64,000 nucleotides of DNA from Spinellus fusiger (Eukaryota > Mucoromycota > Mucoromycetes > Mucorales > Phycomycetaceae). The DNA is taken from positions 124,001 to 188,000 of the forward strand of contig JALLLS010000062.1 in assembly GCA_025094145.1 (NCBI GenBank). Direction: 5' to 3'. Below the pieces are notes generated by a model that made no database searches, was not told the origin of the DNA, and saw only the letters and a list, made by a program, of their open reading frames with translations. Of this stretch, positions 58,271-64,000 are shown piece by piece; the first letter of the stretch is position 1, and each line of letters begins with the position of its first letter. A program made the translations under genes and the position numbers.

Positions 58271-59130
58271 CTCTTAATACTACTTTTTTTTTAATAATGG
58301 CTATACCATTCAATACCATTAACTACTTCTTCAGAAACCCCCAAGATGTATAGAAAAGACATAGCATTGAAATATGTTTAGTCATCCACCACCAGGTGCT
58401 GAACCTGAACTCTACCCAGGCCAAGGCATCTCATAGGTTCAATGCGCCTACTTCCACTGTAAGGAGCACCATTAAGCATTTCAAATAGTCTTGATGGTAC
58501 CCTCTCCCAAGAGTGTCTGTAAGAGAAAGTTAGACTCCAGGACCCTCCGGTGGTTGAAAGGAACAGTAATGAGCAACCCACATCAGACCAAAGTAGCCAT
58601 CAAGGTGACAGATAAGACTCTGAAGAGGTACCTTGATGAAATAGGCTTCTATTCATTCAGTTCCGTAGGGAGAGTGTTGAGAGATGGATTGTAGTGAAGG
58701 ATAGAATACTCCAACAAGTGCATTGATGTCTTGGGAGATGTCTAATTCCATAAACTCAAATCTCTCTCTCTTCTAAACCCTGGAGTCAGTTACTGCCTAC
58801 AGATGAACAATGCTAGACCCTATACACATAAGGCAACTCAATCAAAGAGCAGTAAATGGTATAGTAGTTGCTTTTTACTGGCTGTTTCAATATTGATCTC
58901 AATCCAGTGGAGCATATGTGGACTCACTTAAAAAGTACAATTAGAAGGACAGAAAGCTACATTCTACCAAACAATAGTTAGGGACTGCCCTGATGCTGGA
59001 ATGGGGCAAAATATCTAAAAGAAGTGACAGATATCCTCATTGCCAGCATAGGGCGGAGATGTCAGACTGTTGTTAATGCCAAAGAATAACAGTGGTTACT
59101 AAGCAACCTTACAATAAAAACCACTGCTAT
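58271..59130 (+). pseudogene. Tc1-like transposase relic, family B copy 2
   Basis: Begins near 'MYRKD' at 58345 and preserves short blocks such as 'VAIKVTDKTLKRYLDEIGFY'. Deletions remove much of the DDE domain. The 3' non-coding end continues to about 59189, then resumes at about 59590 after a 400-bp insertion, as judged against the 36.58-36.65 kb region of copy 1. Confidence 0.6.
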
Positions 59131-59189
59131 CTATTATCAACACTACCATCTTTATTCATTGAGAGTCTTATGTTTTTATCTAATGAATC

Positions 59190-59589
59190 TGTAATAAAGA
59201 GCACTGCGGTTATCAAAAGAACTACTAAAGAGAACAGTGTATTGATATTCGGTCTCTAGTAGGAACGACGAAATAGCGTTTTGGCATAAAGGCCAGTTTA
59301 AGGAAATTCAAGGGGTATGGGAGCAGGAACACAGCACACAATTTGATCACAACGGGTAACTAGGCAACTGTTCTTTTAAGCAATCCTTGCTTGTCTCAAA
59401 AGTCCCAACGATACTTAACATTAACAAACAAAATTAAGGTTGATTGTTTTATTGATGTTTTGATTGTGTGGTTTTTATACACTGTCTCCTTGTGTTGTTA
59501 ACTATAACTACTTACATCTCATGCACGTCCAACACCGTCAATGCATGTAAGATGTCGACAATCCACACTATAGCCTCGGCTCTATTACA
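59190..59589. mobile_element. 400-bp non-autonomous TIR element
   Basis: Ends TGTAATAAAGAGC (59190) and GCTCTATTACA (59579-59589) are inverted repeats. Its presence is judged against the uninterrupted family B copy near 36.59 kb. The left ~190 bp aligns with 4821-4998 inside Fanzor carrier copy 1 (and 51.0-51.19 kb in copy 6), so it may be a deletion derivative of an element nested in that carrier. No coding capacity. Confidence 0.55.
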
Positions 59590-59649
59590 AATTCATAAAG
59601 TTATAACACTATTAAGATAAAGTATAAGTCTAAGAAAGGAAATCTGCAT

Positions 59650-59903
59650 CTGAAAGAAAGAAGAAAGTGGTTGCTTATTGAGGATCACTTTACCAGCTAC
59701 AGTGGCAATTTCTATTTGGCTGAGGCCATTGACATTGTGCTCATACAGAATGGTGTTGCGTATGACTTTATCAACACATTATTCTTTTTCTTTTCTTTTA
59801 CAAGGCTTGTAGGACTTTTATGGGCCAAGTGATTCACCACTAGTGTTTCTTCTTCTTTTTCTTTGTAAGAATTTAATGAAATTAGATCTTTAGCAACAGA
59901 CAT
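59650..59903 (-). pseudogene. Tc1-type transposase N-terminal fragment
   Basis: Starts 'MSVAKDLISLNSYKEKEEE' and, after a frameshift, reads 'NVNGLSQIEIATVAGKVIL', a Tc1 helix-turn-helix of the same type as in the 45.1-46.4 kb mariner. Nothing further of the transposase remains. Confidence 0.4.
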
Positions 59904-60092
59904 ATGTCACACTGAGCAGTGTTGCCATGGGGAGTCTGGCGAAAGAAGAGTGTCCATGTAGAACCAGAAAATAAACTATAAATACATTTAGCCAACAGTG
60001 TCTCTTTCTCTGAAAATGAGAGAAACGGGTGCAAAAGAAAAAGAAATAATAGTCAAGGGAGAGAAAGAAATGTCAACAAAAATTAACTGCCA

Positions 60093-60270
60093 ATGGGCAC
60101 AGTAGTGTTCATTCTCTCAGTAGCAGTTGCTTGCATATTAATAACTGCTTACTCGACACTGGTTTCTTGTTCAGTAGCTGTTTGCTCATCAGTGTCTGTT
60201 TTCTCCTCTAAGGTGTAAGTATTCTTTATTAATATCCGCTTTTACAGTGGGTGGAGTTGGCATGACGTAA
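60093..60270 (+). CDS. Doubtful small membrane protein
   Basis: ATG 60093 opens a hydrophobic stretch ('MGTVVFILSVAVACILITAY') followed by Ser/Val/Cys-rich residues. A GTAAGT donor at 60217 and a TTTTACAG acceptor at 60249 would remove only 33 bp and give a Lys/Asn-rich tail. The intron is very short and no homologue is known to me, so this may be chance. Confidence 0.2.
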
Positions 60271-60344
60271 CAGAAACAACAGGCAATAATAGAAGCATAA
60301 ACAAAAAAAACATAAAAAAATCAAAGACAAAGACAAAGAATTGA

Positions 60345-61250
60345 ATGAAAAATTGTCCGGGACATGAATTTAATCCGGAGATGTAAATCAAAGAAACTAG
60401 ATTGAAGTTTCATTTAAACTTCAGAAAAGATATTTCTATATGAAGTAATGAAATAGCGTTTTACTGTATTTTAATATAGTATTAACATCGAATAGTGTGG
60501 CTTCAATATTAATATCTCCGAATGTATAGCAATTCCATGGTGTGAGAAGAGATAAATCATATAAACTAAATTCAAATCCCATTTGAATTCCAGAAATTGT
60601 TCATCATTTTTGCAGTGATATACAAGCAATCATTGTTTGTGTTTTAATAATCTACAGAAGCCGTATAGTGTGAAATGAATAATAATGTCTCCGAATTAAA
60701 TGGAGATGTACCCAAATTCCAATGCAAAATGGTGATAACTGATAAAACACCGATTGAAATCCCGTTGTAAACACAGAAATTGTTCATCATTTTTGCAGTG
60801 ATATACAAATATTTTTTTCTGTGTTCAAATAGATAATTAACACCGAATAATGTGAATTGAATTATTGTGTCTCCGTAGGTATTATATATCTATATTCAAG
60901 TCCCGTTGGTAAAATGAAGAGATAAAACATTCAACCCAGATTGAAAATCAGTTTTAAACACAAAAAATGTTCTTTCTTGCTCAAAAATAAAATGATTTCT
61001 CGATGTTTAAATATATTATCAACACCGAATACTGTTAGTTAAATAATAACATCTCCGATTGTATTCAAATTCCGTAAAGCTAGTCGAAGAGAGAAGCCAT
61101 GAAAATTATTTTAAAACACAGAAAAGTTCTTTATCAAGTAATAAAAAAACATATTCTCTGTGTTTAAATGCATTATTAACACCGAATATCATCACTTAAA
61201 TATTAACATCTCCGAATGTATTTGATCTGTATTCAGATTCCGTACTGTAG
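60345..61250. repeat. Degenerate ~180-bp tandem repeat array
   Basis: Five units are recognised by a repeated box CACCGAATA (variants at about 60485, 60661, 60841, 61022 and 61180; spacings about 176, 180, 181 and 158 bp). It is followed in each unit by a box like ATCTCCGAATGTAT and then an AATTCCGT or CCCGTT-type box. Most units also carry TTTAAACACAGAAA and, about 40-60 bp later, the complementary CTGTGTTTAAAT, so each could fold as a hairpin. A 36-bp stretch starting AGAAATTGTTCATCATTTTT is identical in units 2 and 3 (about 60594 and 60777). No long ORF crosses it. Confidence 0.7.
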
Positions 61251-61329
61251 GAAGATCAATTTTTTTCTTTCATGTCAACATTCATTCTTTTTTTTTCTTT
61301 TTTTTTTTTTTTAAATTATACAATCCACT

Positions 61330-61912
61330 GAAATAAAATTGGAAATGTTGAGGTTCGAAGTGGATGTGTGTAGAAACACTCTTATCAGCTACTACAAGCA
61401 GTTAGAGTTTGGATCTTTTTACTGTAGACCACAAGCCAGTCTTGGCTCCAAAACACAAAGAAAAACGACTTCGTTGGGCCAAGGAGGATGTCTGTTGGAC
61501 GAGGGATGAGTGATGAGTAGAGAAGTGTCATCTGATCTGATGAGTCAAGGTACACTATGAAAGTGAACAATGGAGGTGCCTGTGTCTGGGTCTGTGTATA
61601 AAGTTAGAGAGCGTTATGATCCTAAACATAGTGTTTTGACAACAAATTTTGGCAGCAGTAGTGTCATGCTTTGTGGCTGTTTTTGAGTGGGTGGATTTGA
61701 CCTATTAGTCTTTGATGATGGTGCTGTAAACCAAGATGGATACATCGAAACTATGGCTGGTGAGTTTCATCCTTGGTACTTTGACTTGTATCAGAAAGGA
61801 GGACAAATATTCTTTTGTTACAAAAAAAAGGTGCTATCTGTCATACTAGGGCCTATGCCAGATGGTGAAAAGAGACACATCAAATCTGATGCTTCGATGC
61901 ACAGACTGTTGT
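61330..61912 (+). pseudogene. Tc1-like transposase relic, truncated
   Basis: Contains 'KPSLGSKTQRKTTSLGQGG', 'FGSSSVMLCGCF' and 'FDDGAVNQDGYIETMAGEF', corresponding to the middle of the DDE domain, with stops between. It ends abruptly near 61912, where the sequence becomes Helitron-like. The same junction occurs at about 600 in inverted orientation. Confidence 0.6.
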
Positions 61913-62470
61913 GGATAGGGTCATTTGCACAAAGATCATCTTAACTGTCCAAATGATAATAGATACCAAACAGAACGTAGAGGTATTGTGATATGACCAA
62001 GAAACGGCAGCTTACTGCAGAGAATGAGTGAGATGAATCAGTCATACAGTCCTATGAGCTACGCACTTCTTTCTTCCTACAGGACAGTTAGGTTGGAATA
62101 TAAATGTGTTCAGTCAATGACCAAAATGTCAAGATAAGCACAACGAAACACTACTGCTTCAACTTGCATTTATTTGGAAAGCTCTTTTATCAGTATAGTG
62201 TATATACTAACAGTGAGCAAGGTCGGCTGGATTTCATATGGCATAACCAAGACACACTGAGAAGAGATATACTAAGCAGTGTACAGGATGCTGTTACCTC
62301 ATGTCTTTTATGCTAAAAATAGGAGACCAACAGTTATCAATTCATAAAAACAGATACACAATTAATGGTCTGGGATGAAGCATCTAGGATAAGCTGTACT
62401 GTATTTGAATACAGTGGATGGATATATTGGAGATAGTATAAGAGTACAACAGATTGTATTAGTTTGTGTG
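61913..62470 (+). pseudogene. Helitron helicase-like fragment, inverted twin of 1-600
   Basis: Frame 62104-62316 encodes the segment with 'SEQGRLDFIWHNQDTLRRD', nearly identical to the minus-strand segment at 391-179. The upstream frame carries the matching N-terminal block but with additional breaks. It is fused to a truncated Tc1 piece on its left. Confidence 0.5.
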
Positions 62471-62869
62471 CCTTTTAGTGGTGATTTATTCCAAGTTATT
62501 CTACTTTTATTAATCATTAGAGTAGAGTAGAAGTATAAAAGAATAACAAACAAGTTGAATAAAAAAAGCAGAGTTGGTCGTATGTCAGCTAGCTAAATAT
62601 CTTTGAAACCAAGAAGCCACTAATGACACTACTACACCAATGGATGATAAATAGTAACTGATACTATTCAATGCTATCAAAGACTGTTTATTTGCTCTTT
62701 AAAGAATAGAATAAATATAAAGTCTAGTGATTAAATAAGAATAATCTAACATATCAATCATCTGTCATAAGCAAAGTGAGCCGTAGAATGTAATCGAATT
62801 CTCTAAAATTCCAGGCTATTCTTATACTAAAAATAACATACACTATTTTTATTTTTTCATAACACTTCT
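62471..62869. other. Intergenic
   Basis: No feature recognised between the Helitron-like fragment and the next Tc1 relic. Confidence 0.4.
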
Positions 62870-63990
62870 TTTCTTATAATGTCTCACTCATACAACACTG
62901 AGAATATCTTAACTGGAACCCCCTAAGATGTATAGAAAGGACACCTGCTTTGAAACTTGTTCAGCTATCATTCACCAGGTGCTGAACATGAAATATACTC
63001 AGGTCGAGGCATCCCGTATGTTCAACGTGCCTACTTCCACTGTGGGCTATACTGTGGAGTATTTCAAAGAGACAGGCTCAGTAGTTCCTTTAGCCAAAAG
63101 TGGTAGAAAGAGAAAACTGGACAACAAGGCCCTCCAGTGGTTGAGAAGAAGAGTATTGAGCAATTCCCACCAGACCAAAGTAGCCGTCAGGGCAAGCATG
63201 GCCATCAAGGTCACAGACAAGACTTTGAAGAAGTACCTCAACGAAATGATCTTTTATTCATTTAGTCTGGTGGTGAATCTTCTTCTCACCAAGAAATATA
63301 TAGAGGCAAGGATCCAGTGGGCCCTTGAGTACCTTGGTTGGATATATGTGCAGTGGCAGCAGATAGTCTGGTCGGATCAGTCCAGAGTAGAGCTCATGAG
63401 CTAGGACAGGGACACAAAAGTCATCAGACAACATACTACAGCCTTTAATCCCGAGAATATCCTGGAAACAGGGTAGTTTAGAGGTGGGAGAGTAATGTTA
63501 TGTATTGTTTTAGTGGGGAAGGTGTTGAGAGATGGATCGTAGTGGAGAGTAAGATAAACTCAAACAAGTACATCAATGTCTTTGGAGAAGTCTACTGCCC
63601 TGAACTTAAGCATTACACACACTCTCTTAAACCCTGGAGTCAGTCACTGCCTACAGATGAACAATGCTAGACCCTATACACATAAGACAGCTCAATTAAA
63701 GAGTGATTGATGGCATAGCAATGACTCTTTACTGACACTCTCAAATCCACGATCTCAATCCAATTAAGCATCTATGGGCCCAACTCAAGATCATCAGAAA
63801 GAACAGGACGGTGTATACCACCAAATAATATTTAGATACTGCCCTGATGCTAGAATAAGGTAAAATATCGAAAGGAGTGACAGACATCCTCATTGCCAGC
63901 ATAGGGCGGAGATGCCAGATTGTCATTGATGCCAAAGAATAATAATGGCTACTAAGTAACCTTGTGATAAAAACTACTGTTTTGTATTTT
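62870..63990 (+). pseudogene. Tc1-like transposase relic, family B copy 3 (best preserved N-terminus)
   Basis: The open frame 62928-63404 encodes 'MYRKDTCFETCSAIIHQVL', an HTH ('EASRMFNVPTSTVGYTVEY'), 'MAIKVTDKTLKKYLNEM' and 'IVWSDQSRVELMS' (first Asp block with Glu to Gln), then a stop. Downstream fragments in other frames recall the PDLNPIEHLW and VIDAKE blocks (near 63750 and 63927). An upstream ATG at 62879 (MSHSYNTENIL) leads into the same protein only after a frameshift, as in copy 1. Confidence 0.7.
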
Positions 63991-64000
63991 AAACACTCTT

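Noticed and set aside
60345..61250. CRISPR array
   Set aside because: The repeats are long, degenerate and about 180 bp apart, without identical short repeats and unique spacers, and the DNA is eukaryotic.
1..64000. tRNA, rRNA and telomere repeats
   Set aside because: I looked for TTCGA-type T-loops, 5S/18S blocks and TTAGGG-like arrays and saw none; a tRNA scan would be needed to exclude a diverged or intron-containing tRNA.

Overview
This is a window of nuclear DNA from an AT-rich filamentous fungus, most likely an early-diverging one (Mucoromycota/Mucorales type). The reasons are short introns (mostly GT-AG, about 35-100 bp), recognisable fungal housekeeping and signalling genes, no bacterial-style operons, and a large load of Tc1/mariner elements, a LINE, Helitron pieces and Fanzor (eukaryotic TnpB-like) gene remnants. 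No rRNA, tRNA or CRISPR array was recognised by eye.

Host genes sit in islands between transposon-rich stretches. From left to right they are: a bHLH transcription factor (9.87-11.44 kb, +); a cysteine-rich secreted or membrane protein of uncertain structure (16.6-17.5 kb, +); a CaMKK-like SNF1/AMPK-activating kinase (17.64-19.67 kb, -), divergent from a PA-TM-RING ubiquitin ligase (19.85-20.90 kb, +) across a 181-bp shared upstream region; a possible small membrane protein (21.07-21.36 kb, -); a DEP-RGS regulator of G-protein signalling (23.95-25.98 kb, -); the seven-exon histone-fold gene CENP-S/MHF1 (26.90-27.59 kb, -); the GID/CTLH E3 substrate receptor GID4/VID24 (32.48-33.50 kb, +); a 53-aa single-membrane-span protein (48.73-48.89 kb, -); a small unknown gene (52.6-52.87 kb, -); and a tail-to-tail pair of ribosomal protein genes, RPS5/uS7 (53.33-54.02 kb, +) and RPL35/uL29 (54.17-54.80 kb, -).

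The repeats are dominated by one TA-flanked family with CACACC terminal inverted repeats. I count six element copies (3.47-6.03, 14.98-16.21, 21.63-23.64, 33.68-35.37, 38.38-46.64 interrupted, 49.92-52.54 kb) plus fragments. Members carry pieces of Tc1-like transposase together with pieces of Fanzor nucleases of at least two types, so the family looks like a Tc1/mariner-class element that carries a putative RNA-guided nuclease. The 38.38-46.64 kb copy is nested: a mariner (45.06-46.42 kb) inserted into it at a TA, and a LINE with an intact ORF2 (39.85-45.05 kb) then inserted at the mariner's edge, leaving a 16-bp target duplication. With the 33.68-35.37 kb copy it forms a large, nearly identical inverted repeat around a 3-kb spacer packed with Tc1, Fanzor and Helitron relics.

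The last 8 kb hold a complete but decayed Tc1 element (55.76-57.11 kb), three-copy Tc1 relics, a 400-bp TIR element, a degenerate ~180-bp tandem repeat array (60.3-61.3 kb) that matches nothing I recognise, and a Tc1/Helitron chimeric fragment that recurs in inverted orientation at the opposite end of the window.
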